DNA of 64,000 nt, taken from contig NC_035176.2 of assembly GCF_001659605.2 (NCBI RefSeq), forward strand, positions 21,081,890-21,145,889. Reading direction: 5' to 3'. A program made the translations under genes and the position numbers. Numbering within the stretch: position 1 is the first letter of the stretch; each line of letters opens with the position of its first letter. This document shows, in pieces, positions 35,190-48,254 of the stretch. The DNA is from Manihot esculenta. Its lineage: Eukaryota; Streptophyta; Magnoliopsida; Malpighiales; Euphorbiaceae. The notes beneath the pieces were generated by a model. That model was not told the origin of the DNA. It made no database searches and saw only the letters and a list, made by a program, of their open reading frames with translations.

Positions 35190-37465
35190 TGTAACGACCC
35201 GAAAATCGGACTGCTACCGGCGCTAGGATCCAGGTCGGCTTAAGGCCGCCGGGACCCGTAGCAAGCCTAACATGCAACCTGAAAATCTGTTTAATCCCAT
35301 ACATGATCAAGAAAATACATAAAAATTTAAAACTTTTCTTTCGTTCATACACCAAACTCAACCTGTGCATGCACTGAACCTGAACATAATCATAATCATG
35401 ACCCCTCTGTGGGATCTCATCAATGCCCCAATGGGTGATACATCATAAGTTGAGTTGGATTACATAGTCATCATAAAATATCTAAGATCATGTATTAAAA
35501 GGGATATCTTATATATATAGTCAAGCACAACCTCTAATCCTCAAAGTCATTACATGACTAAAACTGTACTTTTACATAACATTAATACATTTATCATGTC
35601 CACACTATCTATTACATACACATGACTTCATTACTCTTACGGATCTCCTGGTCTACCCTATACCTGCAATCCTGGGGAAAAATGGGAGAGGGGTGAGCTA
35701 CTAGAGCCCAGTGAGCAAAATAATAAAAACATTTAAATCATATGGCATCATGGAATGCATCACATCACAGCTAATCACATCAAGGATGAACTTGTCACCA
35801 ATAGCCCTCTACATAGTCCAACTGTGCCAGAACGTAGAATGGGTCCTGGTCTTTCCCTTACATGGTGCCAGCGAACGTAGAATGGGTCCCACTGGTCTTA
35901 CATTCTGTACTGTACATATCACATCGTCACATCATAGATCGAGGGCTTTGGATCATCCAACGTTCATCCACATCAATCAACAATAAAATATGCAATGCAA
36001 CATATTCGTGAATTCTAATGCAAACAACCTAGTACATCTCATGGCATTCATGATGCGTGAAACATGCTAAAAAGTCCATTATTTGCTTTAAAACATAATG
36101 AGTTATTCCACTCACCTCTGGGTAGCTCTGACCAGACACTGGAGCAGCTGATTCACTGCTGGGGTCCTGGGGTCCTCGGGTCCGAACCTACACAGGTGGA
36201 CTCAAATGAGGGACCAAACAACATGAACATAACTCTAAACTACTCCCTAAAAACCCCCTAAAACATCATGAAACAATCATAGAGAAACATGCGAGAAAGG
36301 GCTGGACAGGGCACTTTCGGCGGCAGTTTCGGCGGCCGAAAGTCCCTCTAGAGCCGAAAGTCAGGCAGGTTCGGCGGCACCTTCGGCGGCCAAAACTCCC
36401 AGACAGAGGCGAAACTCATGCATGTTCGGCGGCACTTTCGGCGGCCGAAACTCCCAGACAGAGACGAAAGTCTCCTTTCGGGGGCAAGCTTCGGCAGCCG
36501 AAGGCTGCCTCCACAAGCATGTTCGGCGGCCGAAAGTTCCTTCGGCTGCCGAACCTGGTTTCTCCCTTAGTGGCAGAAACTCAGCTCTTCTATGCACATT
36601 TGCCTCCAAAACTATTCAATCAAGCATTAACCTATTCTACAACATTCCCAATCACACACAAACAAGCATACAAGTTCCTAGGGGCATCAAACCAACAAAA
36701 ACCCCAACTACAACACAACAAGCAACTCACATTGTCCATAACACATATAAAACCCATAAACCTAACCATGAGCTAAACATGCATTCTACCCCATAGATCT
36801 ACTTAAAACTTACTTAAAACATGCAATGAGCTTAAGATCGGCTCTTACCTCGTGGAGATCGAGAGAGAGACGACCTAAACTCGGAGATGGGAGGGGTTGA
36901 GTTCCCTTGAACCTCAAACCTCCAAAACTTTGCTCAAAGCTTGAAAATCTTCAAAACAAAGTAAAAACTCATGAAAATCGAGTAGGATTGGAAGGAAAGA
37001 ACTCAAGATCGGTGAGGGACGGCGGAGAGCTCACCTTGGCCGAAAATGGGGAAAAACTCGCCCGTTTTCGGCTAAAGGACCCTTTTATAGTGGCTGGCCA
37101 GGCCACGTTCGGGGGCCGAACGTGCCTCCGCATGCATGCCATGTTCGGCGGCCGAACTTGAGGTTCGGCGGCCGAACTTGAGGTTCGGCGGCCGAACCTG
37201 GACTTTCCTCACTTATGCTTTCGGGGGCCTAAAGGCACTCCCGAAGGCATGCATGTTTGGCGGCCGAACTTGAGGTTCGGCGGCCGAACCTGAGTTTTCC
37301 TCCAAGGTTGTTTTTATGCGAAAACTCATTTCCATTTTACTTAAAACCATGAAATACCTTAAAACATTTTATGAAAACATGTTTCTACCCTACTAGAGGC
37401 TTCCGACATCCGAGATTCCACCGGACGGTAGGAATTCCGATACCGGAGTCTAGCCGGGTATTACA
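35190..37465 (-). repeat. Chromovirus B 5' LTR
   Basis: 2276 bp, paired with 12585-14907. Minus-strand TATA box at 37082-37089. Three consecutive palindrome copies at about 37144-37197, where the 3' LTR has two. Right end marked by TSD TGTGA at 37466-37470. Confidence 0.92.
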
Positions 37466-37470
37466 TGTGA

Positions 37471-38136
37471 TATCCTAGGTTATTTGCATTAGAATTCACG
37501 AATATGCTGCATTGCATAATTCTATGATGGATGTGGGTGGATGTTGGATGATCCTTAGTCCTCAATATGATGCGATGTGATATGATACGGTATGGTATGG
37601 TATGGAAGTCCGGTTGACCCATTCTACATCCCGGCACTATGTAAGAGAAAGACCGGTTGACCCATTCTACGTCCCGGCATCTTGGAATGTTATGCTATGT
37701 TATGTTTAAGAGAAAGACCGGTTGACCCATTCTACGTCCCGGCACTTTGGAATGTAGAGGACTATAGGTGACAACACCATCCTTGATGTGATTTGTTGTG
37801 ATGTGTTGCATTACATGAGAGCATGAGATTTTAAATGTTTTATTATTCTGCTCACTGGGCTCTAGTAGCTCACCCCTCTCCCTAATCCCCCAGGTTTGCA
37901 GGTACGGGCTAGGCAGAGAAGTCAAGATGAATGAAGTCATGTGTATGTAATAGTTAGAATTTGGACATGATAAATTGTAACATGATGTAAAGTTATGAAT
38001 AGTTATGTCATGTAAATGTCGATTTTGAGATTGAGGTTTAGAAATTGTGCTTGACCGAGTTTGTATAGTAATCCCTTTTGTAAACATGATCTATGTTTTA
38101 TGATGTTTATGTTCCACCAAGCTTGTGTATGATGAG
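37471..38136 (+). repeat. Chromovirus A 5' LTR, part 2 of 3
   Basis: Continues from 12584 and corresponds to about 47335-47995 in the 3' LTR. Carries three copies of GACCGGTTGACCCATTCTAC or close variants (about 37612-37745), the minisatellite of this subfamily. Cut by solo LTR C at 38136. Confidence 0.9.
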
Positions 38137-40353
38137 TGTAACGACCCGGAAATCCGACCCGTTACCGGCGCTAGGATCCAGATCGGCTTAAGGCCGCCGG
38201 GACCCGTAGCAAGCCTACATACCTCCTGTAACCTGTGGAATCCCATACATAACAACATATACATGATCTGTAAAGATTTTTTTTTTTTTCTTTTCTCTTA
38301 TCCAAGCACAACCTGTGCATGCACAAAATCATACATAAACCCCACACTGGAGTCCTCATCAAATACTCCAATGGGGTATCATCATCATACATATCAGCTT
38401 GGATAATCATGGTCATTAACATCATTACTCATTAAACACTCTGTACATAATGGGGATTCACACACCTCTAGGTCAAGCACTACTATAATCCTCAATACAT
38501 CATCAAATCATTCATTACATTACATGGTCATAAATACTCATTACATCATGTTCATGTCCACTACTATCTATTACAACATACATGACTTAACTTCACTCTA
38601 GCCGACTTCCTGATCTATCCTGTACCTGCAACTCTGGGGATAAAGGGAGTGGGGTGAGCTACTAGAGCCCAGTGAGCAGAATAATAAAACGTCAATTTAA
38701 ATCATGCTTTCATGTATGCGCCATAACACAAACATTTCACAACAAGGATGAACTTGTCACCATTTAGCCCCTATCTTTCTTACTTATACATGCCGGGGGC
38801 GTAGAGCCGTAGCAGGCACACCCGGACTCCCATAATCTGTCATATTGCCAGGGGCGTAGAGCCGTAGCAGGCACACCTGGACTCACATAGGCTATCATGA
38901 CATACGAGGGCTAATGGATCATTCAACATTCATCCACATCAACAACAAAGTATGCAATGCAACATATTCGTGAATTCTAATGCAAACAACCTAATATATC
39001 TCATGGCATTCATGATGCGTGAATCATGCTAAAACATTTCATTAATTTGCTTTAAAACTTAAAGTTTATTCCACTCACCTCTGGCTAGCTCTGAAGAGAC
39101 TCTGAAGCAGCTGGCTCACTGCTGGGGGTCTCGGTTCCTTGGGTCCGAACCTACACAGGTGGACTCAAATGAGTGACCAAACATACATGAATATGACTCT
39201 AAAATACTCCCCAAAAACCCCCTAAAACATCCTGAAAACATCACATGAGAACACGCAAGAAGTGGCTGAACAGGGCACTTTCGGCGGCAGGTTCGGCGGC
39301 CGAAAGTCCCTCTGCAGCCGAAAGTCATGCAGGTTCGGCGGCACTTTCGGCGGCCGAACCTCCCAGACAGAGACGAAACTTAAGTTTCGGGGGCAGGCTT
39401 CGGCAGCCGAAACTGCCTCCACAAGGGGGTTCGGCGGACGAAAGTCACTTCGGCGGCCGAACCTGAGTTTCTGCCGAAGGGCAGAAACTTGGCTCCCTTG
39501 TGTCCACAGCCTCCAAAACGCCTCAAAACATGCATAAACTTGTTTCTACACATGCGTACACATCATACATCACACCTAGGGGTCTCAAACTATAATCTAC
39601 CCCAACTACAACACTTCAAACAACACATTTCCAACATACATTGTTCAAATCACAACATAAACCCATAAACCTAACAACAAGCCTAAACATGCATTCTACC
39701 CCATCAACTTGCATAAAACTTTCATAAAACATAAAAGAAGCATAGATCGAAGCTTACCTCTTGAAGATCGAGAGGAAGAACGACCCTAGCTCGGAAAATG
39801 GAGGGATTTAGCTCCAAGACTTCCAAGCTCCAAACTTGCTTAAAAACACTCAAAAACTTTTGTGGAACCTTAAAACTCAAAGAAAATGGTGGGGATTGAA
39901 GGAAAAACACGAGATTTGGGAGAGGGAGGTCGGAAGCTCGCTGTGGCTGAAAATGGGAGAAAACTCTCCCATTTCGGCTAAGTGCCCCTTTTATAGGTGG
40001 CTGGCCAGGCCACGTTCGGGGGCCGAAAGTGCCTCCGCATGCATGCAAGGTTCGGCGGCCGAACTTGGAGTTCGGCGGCCGAACCTGCATTTCCCTCACT
40101 CAAAATTTTCGGGCGCCTAAAGTCCCTCCGAAAGCATGCATGTTCGGCGGCCGAACTTCGGAGTTCGGCGGCCGAACCTGGGTTTTCCTCCAAAGATTTT
40201 TCATGCAAAAACTCATTTAATTTCTTACTTAAAAACATGAAATACATGAAAACATTTCATAAAATCAGAGTTGTACCCTTCTAGAGGTTTCCGACATCCG
40301 AGGTCCCACCGGACGGTAGGGATTCCGATACCGGAGTCTAGCCGGGTATTACA
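38137..40353 (-). mobile_element. Chromovirus solo LTR C, inserted in the 5' LTR of A
   Basis: 2217 bp, minus orientation, TGTAACGACCCGG to GGGTATTACA, flanked by perfect ATGAG copies (38132-38136 and 40354-40358). No internal sequence. Minus-strand TATA box at 39988-39995. Its minisatellite differs from the others (GGGGCGTAGAGCCGTAGCAGG repeated at about 38807 and 38853, one base apart in wording), so it is another subfamily. Confidence 0.92.
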
Positions 40354-40358
40354 ATGAG

Positions 40359-40602
40359 ATACCCCATTGGAGCATTTGGTTAGAGCTCCAGTGTGAGGTT
40401 TATGTTTATGTATATGCTTATGTGCATGCACAGGTTGAGCTTGGTAAAAGAAAATAAAAGTTCAAATTTTTATGTATGCTGTTGATCATGTATGGGATTA
40501 AACAGGTTTACAGGTTGTATGTCAGGCTTGCTACGGGTCCCGGCGGCCTTAAGCCGATCTGGATCCTAGCGCCGATAGCGGTCCGATTTTCGGGTCGTTA
40601 CA
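40359..40602 (+). repeat. Chromovirus A 5' LTR, part 3 of 3
   Basis: Last 244 bp of the LTR, matching 47996-48249 and ending TTTTCGGGTCGTTACA. Confidence 0.92.
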
Positions 40603-40874
40603 GAATGATATCAGAGCCCTAGGTTCATATGATCGGACCTAGAGTGTCGGGCTCATAGATGTTATAGAAGGTCAAGCACAATAGGAAAATCATGTCCACT
40701 AGGATAGGATGAAGAGTCCTGTCTTGAAATGATGATGTGAAATGCCATGATTATATGCATGTGCATTAATGATATGTTACGATTTGTGATGTATGTGATG
40801 CGGGTTCATGTGTTTCCACATGAACCATTTGATGCTAATGTTTATGTGATGTGTACTGTTTTTCAGAAAACAGG
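40603..40874 (+). other. Chromovirus A leader with primer binding site
   Basis: PBS at 40606-40623 reads TGATATCAGAGCCCTAGG, one base changed from the common TGG start. The leader ends with CTGTTTTTCAGAAAACAGG just before the gag ATG, which resembles a plant 3' splice site. Confidence 0.75.
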
Positions 40875-43800
40875 ATGAAAGGAACTCGTCGATCTGCACG
40901 ATTGACTGGAGTACCACCTGAGGATGAGGGCATGAGCGCCCGTCCTCCTGCATTGCCTAGGGCAATGTCTAGTAGGTCCAGCAGAGAAAGAGCAGTAAGA
41001 GACCCTAGAAGGTCTTTGGATCTGGGTAGGAGCAGATCAGTGAGGGGAACAGTTCAGGGAGGAATGTCAATTGAGATGGGGGATGAGATGGATGTGGATC
41101 AGAGGAGGGATGGCAGTTTAGGAGTGAGCATGTCGAAAGAGGGAATGGGAGAGTCCCAAGGAGGCACCCAGGCCTCGGGATTTGTTCAGCCACCTCACTA
41201 CCCACCCTTTTCTCAAAATCCCGGGTATTCGATGGGAGGTACATTGGATTACCCTAGCTTTAATCCTTACCCTTCTCACATGCCATACCCACCTTACTAT
41301 CCACCATACCCACAGTACCCAATGTATCCACCCCCGCCCTACCATCCAAATCCAGCAAACCCTATCCCAGGGGATGCTGCTCCTCCTCCTCCACCAGCAG
41401 AATCCACAGTTCCAGAAACCCCAGTACCTAAGCCTAGCTCATCTGGTGGGAGCAAGGTCAAGATGACCGACTACAAGAAGCTGGGTGCTCCTCAGTATGA
41501 AAAAGGGGATGACCCGTTTGTGTATCTTGAAAGGGTCAAGGTGATCACATATGAGATTGGGGCTGATGACAGTAGAGCCATTCAGATGGCTGGGTTCACA
41601 CTTAAGTGCAAGAAGGCCCGAGAGTGGTTTAAGAATTATGTGAACCTGAGGGTGGACAGCATGTCTTGGGAAGAGTTTGCAAACGAGTTTGCAGGATGGG
41701 CTTTCCCCGATAGTTCAAGGGAGCTAAAAATGATCGAATTTGAGCAGTTAAGGCAGACAGAAGAGATGAGTGTAGATGAGTTCACAGACAGATTCTTGAA
41801 GTTGTTGCCATTTGCAGGGCAAAATCTTGACTCAGACCAGAAGAAGTCAAGGAGGTATATCATGAAACTCCACTCCAAATATTCCTCCTTGATCCAGTCA
41901 GCAGATAGGGAGAGCTTCCATGCCATAGTGGATATGGCCCGGAAGATGGAGGCCAGTGCCATCATTCAGGGGACAGTTAAGCAGTTAGTGGCACAACCTT
42001 CTGGCTCTAAGACCTCAGGCTCTTCTTCTCTGAGTGCAACAGCTTCAGGTAGCAAAAGGTGGGGTAACACCACTAGGAAGCCGAAGAAGAACAAGTTCTG
42101 GAACAAGATCAAGTCCAGTCTGGGACTAGGGAGTGGCTCGAGCTCTGGTGCGGATAATGTAGTTTGTACAAAGTGTGGTAGGCCACACAAGGGAGTTTGC
42201 CGGGCTGGGACAGCAGCCTGCTTTAGATGCGGGCAAGAGGGACACATGGCTTGGGAGTGTCCTAGGACAGTACCTATGGCTCAGTCCCAGCAGACAGCTT
42301 CAGGTAGTGTAGCGCAGCCAGCAGCTCCAGCCACGACTCAGGCCAGTGGCAGAGGCAGAGGGAGAGGGTCGGCCTCTTCTTCAGCGGGTTTCAGAGGTGA
42401 AGGTTCATCAGCTCCAGCACGAATCTTCACGATGACTCAGCAGGAGGCAGATGCATCTAACACCGTGGTGGCAGGTAACTTAGTCATTAGTTGTTCAGAT
42501 GTGTATGCCTTGATGGACCCTGGTGCATCTCATTCTTTTATTGTTCCGAGAGCCGTCGAGAGGTTGGGGTTGATGATCTCTGGGTTAGATTGTCCTCTCT
42601 GGGTCAGTGGACCCAAGTGTGATCCATCAGTGGCAGAGTCAGTCTGCCAGTGCAGTCCAGTGTTTGTTGAGGGAAGATGCTTGTCCGCCGACCTGGTGGT
42701 TCTAGATTTGACTGATTTTGACGTCATTCTAGGGATGGACTAGTTATCTACCCATGGTGCTACCTTGGACTGCAGGGACAAGGTAGTCAGGTTCAGAGGT
42801 CAGGATGGGTCAGAGGTTGTCTTCAGGGGAGACAGGAGGGGGTACACCTAGAGGTCTGATATCAGCTCTTCAGGCTCGTAGGTTGCTTAAGAAGGGATGT
42901 CAGGGGTATTTGGCTCATGTGAGAGAGCTTAGCAGTCAGGTTAGAGAGCCCGCCTCGGTGCCAGTGGTCAGAGAGTTCTTAGATGTCTTTCCAGACGAGC
43001 TGTCAGGTTTACCACCTGCTAGGGAGATAGAGTTCGAGATAGAACTAATGCTTGGAACCAGACCGATCTCTATCCCTCCCTACAGGATGGCACCAGCAGA
43101 ATTGAAGGAGCTTAAGGAGCAATTGCAAGAGCTGGTAGACAAGGGCTTCATCCGACCGAGTACCTCACCTTGCGGTGCTCCAGTGCTGTTTGTCAGGAAG
43201 AAGGATGGATCCCTTAGACTTTGTATCGACTATAGGCAGTTGAACAAAGTCACTACCAAGAATAAGTACCCATTGCCAAGGATCGATGATCTATTCGACC
43301 AGCTAGCAGGAGCGGGTTGTTTCTCCAAAATAGATCTGAGATCTAGGTACCATCAGCTGAGGATAAGAGAGGAAGATGTGCCAAAGACAGCTTTCAGGAC
43401 CAGATATGGGCATTTTGAGTTCCTTGTTATGCCGTTCGGGTTAACCAATGCCCCTGCAGCATTCATGGATCTCATGAACAGAGTGTTCAGCCAATACCTG
43501 GATCACTTTGTTATTGTCTTCATAGATGATATCTTAGTGTATTCCAGGAATGCAGTGGAGCATGCCCATCACCTGAGGTTGGTGTTGTAGACCTTGAGGG
43601 AACATGGCTTGTATGCCAAGTTCTCCAAGTGTGAGTTCTGGCTGAGGAGCATCTCATTCTTGGGGCATGTTGTATCGGAAAATGGAATAGAGGTGGACCC
43701 CAAGAAGGTAAAAGCTGTGGCTAACTGGCCTAGACCCACTTTAGTGACGGAGATCAGGAGTTTCTTAGGTTTGGCAGGTTACTACAGGAAATTTGTCCAG

Positions 43801-45861
43801 AATTTCTCCAAGATTACAGCTCCTCTGACCAGGTTAACCAGGAAGAATCAGAAGTTTGTGTGGACTGACCAGTGCGAAGAGAGTTTTGAAGAGCTTAAGA
43901 AGAGATTAACGTCAGCACCAGTGTTAGCTTTGCCAGCTAGCAATGAGGATTTCACAGTTTTCTGTGATGCATCCTGAGTGGGATTGGGTTGTGTGTTAAT
44001 GCAGAATGAAAGGGTGATTGCTTATGCTTCTAGACAGCTGAAGAAGCATGAGTTGAATTACCCCACACATGACCTGGAGATGGCAGCAGTAATCTTTGCA
44101 CTCAAGATGTGGAGGCACTACCTCTATGAGGTTAAATGTGAGATCTTCACAGATCATAAGAGACTGTAGTATATCCTGAGTCAAAGAGATTTGAACTTGA
44201 GACAGAGAAGATGGATAGAGCTGCTGAGTGATTATGATTGCAAGATTCAGTACCATCAGGGTAAGGCGAATGTTGTGGCAGACACCCTAAGCCGGAAATC
44301 ACTAGGCAGTCTATCCCACGTCACTGCGGAGAGGAGACCAGTGGTGAAGGAGTTTTACAAGCTCATTGATGAAGGTCTACAGTTGGAGTTGTCTGGTACA
44401 GGTGCATTGATTGCTCATATGAGAGTGGCACCCGTGTTTCTAGAGCAGGTGGCTCAGAAACAGCATGAGGACCCAGAATTAGTGAAGATTGCCAAGGCTG
44501 TTCAGTCAGGCAAAGATAGTGAGTTCAGATTCGACAACAAGGGGATCCTCCGCTATGGGAGCCGATTGTGTGTACCAGACGACATAGGGCTAAAAGGAGA
44601 CATTATGAGAGAGGCTCATAATGCAAGATACAGCATTCACCCCGGAGCCACCAAGATGTATCAAGATCTGAAGAAGGTTTATTGGTGGCCAGCTATGAAG
44701 AGAGAAGTGGCACAATTTGTGTCAGCCTGCGAAGTGTGTCAGAGGGTGAAGCTGGAACATCAGAAGCCGGCTGGAATGCTTAACCCGCTACCTATTCCAG
44801 AGTGGAAATGGGAGAATATAGCTATGGACTTTGTAGTGGGGTTACCGGCAACGTCCAACAGATTGGACTCCATATGGGTGATTGTGGACAGACTCACCAA
44901 ATCTGCTCACTTCATCCCTGTCAGGAGTGGCTATTCTGTGGACAAGTTGGTGCAGGTGTATATTGATGAGATCGTCAGGCTGCATGGGGTTCTTGTTTCG
45001 ATAGTGTCCGATAGAGGACCCCAGTTCACCTCCAGGTTTTGGCGGAGTCTGCAAAATGCCATGGGTACCAGGTTGGATTTTAGCACTGCTTTCCATCCAC
45101 AGACGGACGGACAATCAGAAAGGACCATCCAGACAATAGAGGATATGCTCAGAATGTGTGTGCTGGACTTTGGCGGTTCTTGGAGGCAGCATCTACCTTT
45201 GGTGGAGTTTGCCTACAATAACAGCCATCATGCTAGCATCGGGATGGCTCCATATGAAGATTTGTATGGGAGGAAGTGCAGATCACCTGTTTGCTGGGAA
45301 GAGGTTGGAGAAAAGGCCTTGGCAGGGCCTGAGCTAGTAGAGATCACCAGCAGGGTGGTACCCATAATCAGAGAAAGGATCAAGACTACTACAAGCAGAC
45401 AGAAGAGTTATGCAGATATCCGCAGAAGGCAAGTAGAGTTTCAGGAGGGGGATTTGGTATTGCTCAAGGTGTCTCCGATGAAAGGGGTGATTCGGTTCGG
45501 GAAGAAAGGTAAGCTGGCTCCACGATACATCGGACCCTTTGAAGTCTTGCAAAAGATTGGGAATGTATCGTACAAGCTGAACTTGCCTACTTCAATGGAG
45601 AGAATCCATCCAGTTTTCCATGTTTCTATGTTGAGGAGATTCGTGTCAGATCCGGGCAAGGTTCTTAGTGAGCCTGATGTGGAGATCCAAGAAGATCTCA
45701 CCTATGTTGAGCAGCCAGTACGGATCCTAGACACCCAGATCAGAAAGCTAAGGAATAAGGAAATCCCGATGGTGAAAGTCCTTTGGAATCACCACAATAT
45801 TGAGGAGTGTACCTGGGAGACACGGGAGTCCATGCTCCAGCAATATCCCCATCTTTTCTAA
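40875..45861 (+). pseudogene. Chromovirus A gag-pol, five lesions
   Basis: Starts at ATG 40875 (MKGTRRSARL) and ends at TAA 45859-45861. Gag domain, CTKCGRPHKGVC, zinc knuckle CFRCGQEGHMAWEC and protease MDPGASHSFI are open to TAG 42741-42743 (GMDW in relatives). One extra G near 42838 in a G run shifts the frame. Further stops are TAG 43588-43590, TGA 43975-43977 and TAG 44167-44169. RT keeps [12 protein letters not shown], with a change in the preceding LRSRYHQL (LRSGYHQL in relatives). RNase H, integrase ([23 protein letters not shown]) and the chromodomain-like end ([21 protein letters not shown]) are recognisable and open from 44191 to the end. Non-functional as a unit. Confidence 0.93.
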
Positions 45862-45921
45862 AGTAAGTTTTATGTGCTTTGTATGTATGTTATGTGTAAG
45901 CCATGCTATGTGTTGTTTGGT

Positions 45922-45957
45922 GAACATTCGGGGACAAATGTTCTTAAGGGGGGAGAA
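45922..45957 (+). other. Stem-loop and polypurine tract of chromovirus A
   Basis: GAACATTC (45922-45929), loop GGGGAC, AAATGTTC (45936-45943, one mismatch), then TTAAGGGGGGAGAA against the 3' LTR. Confidence 0.8.
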
Positions 45958-48249
45958 TGTAATACCCGGCTAGACTCCAGTATCGGAATTCCTACTGGTT
46001 GGTTGAATCTCGGGTGTCGGAGACCTCTAGAAGGGTAAAACCATGTTTTCATAAAATGTTTTAATGAGTTTTATGTTTTTAATCAAGAAAGAAAATGAGT
46101 TTTTGCATGAAAATGACCTTGGAGGAAAACTCAGGTTCGGCCGCCGAACATGCAGGCGTTTCGGGTGTGCCTTAGGCCCCCGAAGGCATAAGTGAGGGAA
46201 ACCAGGTTCTGCCGCCGAACCTTATGTTCGGCCGCCGAACATGGCATGCATACGGAGGCACGTTCGGCCGCCGAACATGGCATGCATACGGAGGCACGTT
46301 CGGCTCCCGAATGTGGCCTGGCCAACCACCTATAAAGGGGTCCCTTAGCCGAAAACGGGCGAGCTTTTCTCCCCATTTTCGGCCAAGGTGAGCTCTCCGC
46401 CATCCCTCACCAATCTTGAGTTTCTTCCTTCAAATCCTCCACGATTTTCACAAGTTTTCACTTTGTTTTGAAGATTTTTGAGTATAAAGCAAGTTTTGGA
46501 GCTTTGAGGTTCAAGAAACTCAATCTCTCCCATCTCCGAGCTAGGGTCGTTTTCCTCTCGATCTTCAAGAGGTAAGGGCCGATCTTGACCTCACTATATG
46601 TTTTAAAAAAGTTTTAGGTTGATTCATGGGGTAGAAATGTATGTTTATGTTAGTTGAGCATTGTTAGGTTTTATGTGTTTTATGGACAATGTATATTGGA
46701 TTTACATGTTTGATGTGTTGTAGATGGGGTTTAGGATAGTTTGAAACCCCTAGGAGCTGATGTATGTATCTATGCATGTTTTGGATGAGTTGTATGCTTG
46801 TTTTGAATGGAATGGGAGGCTTTTGTGCATGAAGAGCCGAGTTTCTGCCCTTTTGGCAGAAACCAGGTTCGGCAGCCGAAGGATTTTCGGCCGCCGAACC
46901 TGCCTAGGAGGCAAGCCTTTCGGCTGCCGAAGCCTGCCCCCGAAAATGGACTTTCGTCTCTGAAGGGCACTTTCGGCCGCCGAAGGTGCCGCCGAACCTG
47001 CCTAACTTTCGGCTCTGGAGGGACTTTCGGCCGCCGAACCTGCCGCCGAAAGTGCCCTGTTCAGCCTTCCTTTGCATGTTTTGCATGATCGTTTTGAGGT
47101 GTTTTAGGGGGGTTTTTGGGGGATGTTTTTAGAGTCATGTTCTAGTATGTTTGGTCCCTCATTTGAGTCCACCTGTGTAGGTTCAGACCCGAGGAACCGA
47201 GGACCCCAGCAGTGAGTTAGCTGCTCTAGGTTATTTTCAGAGCTAGCCAGAGGTGAGTAGAATAAACCTTTATGTTTTAAAGCAAATAAATTATAAAGTT
47301 TGAGCATGTTCATGCATCATGAATGCCATGTGATAGCCTAGGTTATTTACATTAGAATTCACGAATATGCTGCATTGCATAATTCTATGATGGATGTGGG
47401 TGGATGTTGGATGATCCTTAGTCCTCGATATGATGCGATGTGATATGATACGGTATGGTATGGTATGGAAGTCCGGTTGACCCATTCTACGTCCTGGCAC
47501 TATGTAAGAGAAAGACCGGTTGATCCATTCTACGTCCCGGCATCTTGGAATGTTATGCTATGTTATGTTTAAGAGAAAGACCGGTTGACCCATTCTACGT
47601 CCCGGCACTTTGGAATGTAGAGGACTATAGGTGACAACACCATCCTTGATGTGATTTGTTGTGATGTGTTGCATTACATGAGAGCATGAGATTTTAAATG
47701 TTTTATTATTCGGCTCACTGGGCTCTAGTAGCTCACCCCTCTCCCTAATCCCCCAGGTTTGCAGGTACGGGCTAGGCAGAGAAGTCAAGATGAATGAAGT
47801 CATGTGTATGTAATAGTTAGAATGTGGACATGATAAATTGTAACATGATGTAAAGTTATGAATAGTTATGTCATGTAAATGTTGATTTTGAGATTGAGGT
47901 TTAGAAATTGTGCTTGACCGAGTTTGTATAGTAATCCCTTTTGTAAACATGATCTATGTTTTATGATGTTTATGTTCCACCAAGCTTGTGTATGATAAGA
48001 TACCCCATTGGAGCATTTGGTTAGAGCTCCAGTGTGAGGTTTATGTTTATGTTTATGTATATGCTTATGTGCATGCACAGGTTGAGCTTGGTAAAAGAAA
48101 ATAAAAGTTCAAATTTTTATGTATGCTGTTAATCATATATGGGATTAAACAGGTTTACAGGTTGTATGTCAGGCTTGCTATGGGTCCCGGCGGCCTTAAG
48201 CCGATCTGAATCCTAGCGCAGGTAGCGGTCCGATTTTCGGGTCGTTACA
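45958..48249 (+). repeat. Chromovirus A 3' LTR
   Basis: 2292 bp, uninterrupted. Serves as the reference that shows how the three 5' LTR pieces join. TATA box in the TATAAAGG context near 46331. Palindrome arrays near 46136-46310 and 46867-47050. Three minisatellite units near 47470-47610. A near-consensus donor AGAGGTAAG lies near 46568. Confidence 0.92.
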
Positions 48250-48254
48250 GTCTA

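Larger units (their letters stand above)
12585..37465 (-). mobile_element. Chromovirus B (Tekay-like), inserted in the 5' LTR of A
   Basis: On the plus strand it reads TGTAACGACCC...GGGTATTACA, so it lies on the minus strand. Perfect TGTGA copies flank it (12580-12584 and 37466-37470), and joining across one copy restores LTR sequence equal to 47320-47345 of A. 3' LTR 12585-14907, 5' LTR 35190-37465. The interior is split by solo LTR D and chromovirus E. Coding sequence has about nine visible lesions. The LTRs differ mainly by repeat-unit indels, with an extra unit of about 50 bp near 13280 and an extra 21 bp palindrome unit near 37150-37190. Confidence 0.92.
11283..48249 (+). mobile_element. 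Chromovirus A (Ty3/gypsy, Tekay-like), host of B, C, D, E and F
   Basis: Begins TGTAATACCCGG, ends GTCGTTACA and is flanked by perfect GTCTA copies (11278-11282 and 48250-48254). Its 5' LTR is in three pieces (11283-12584, 37471-38136, 40359-40602) because B and solo LTR C inserted into it. The interior (40603-45957) holds one gag-pol frame with five lesions. The 3' LTR is 45958-48249. Without insertions it is about 9.9 kb. The two LTRs differ by substitutions and by repeat-unit indels: the 3' copy has an extra unit of about 39 bp near 46240-46300 and about 50 bp more near 46965-47020. It is older than B and C. Confidence 0.92.

Noticed and set aside
42530..42727. Antisense open frames opposite gag-pol in A, B, E and G
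   Set aside because: Shadows of the conserved sense frame; present only because the sense codons are conserved.
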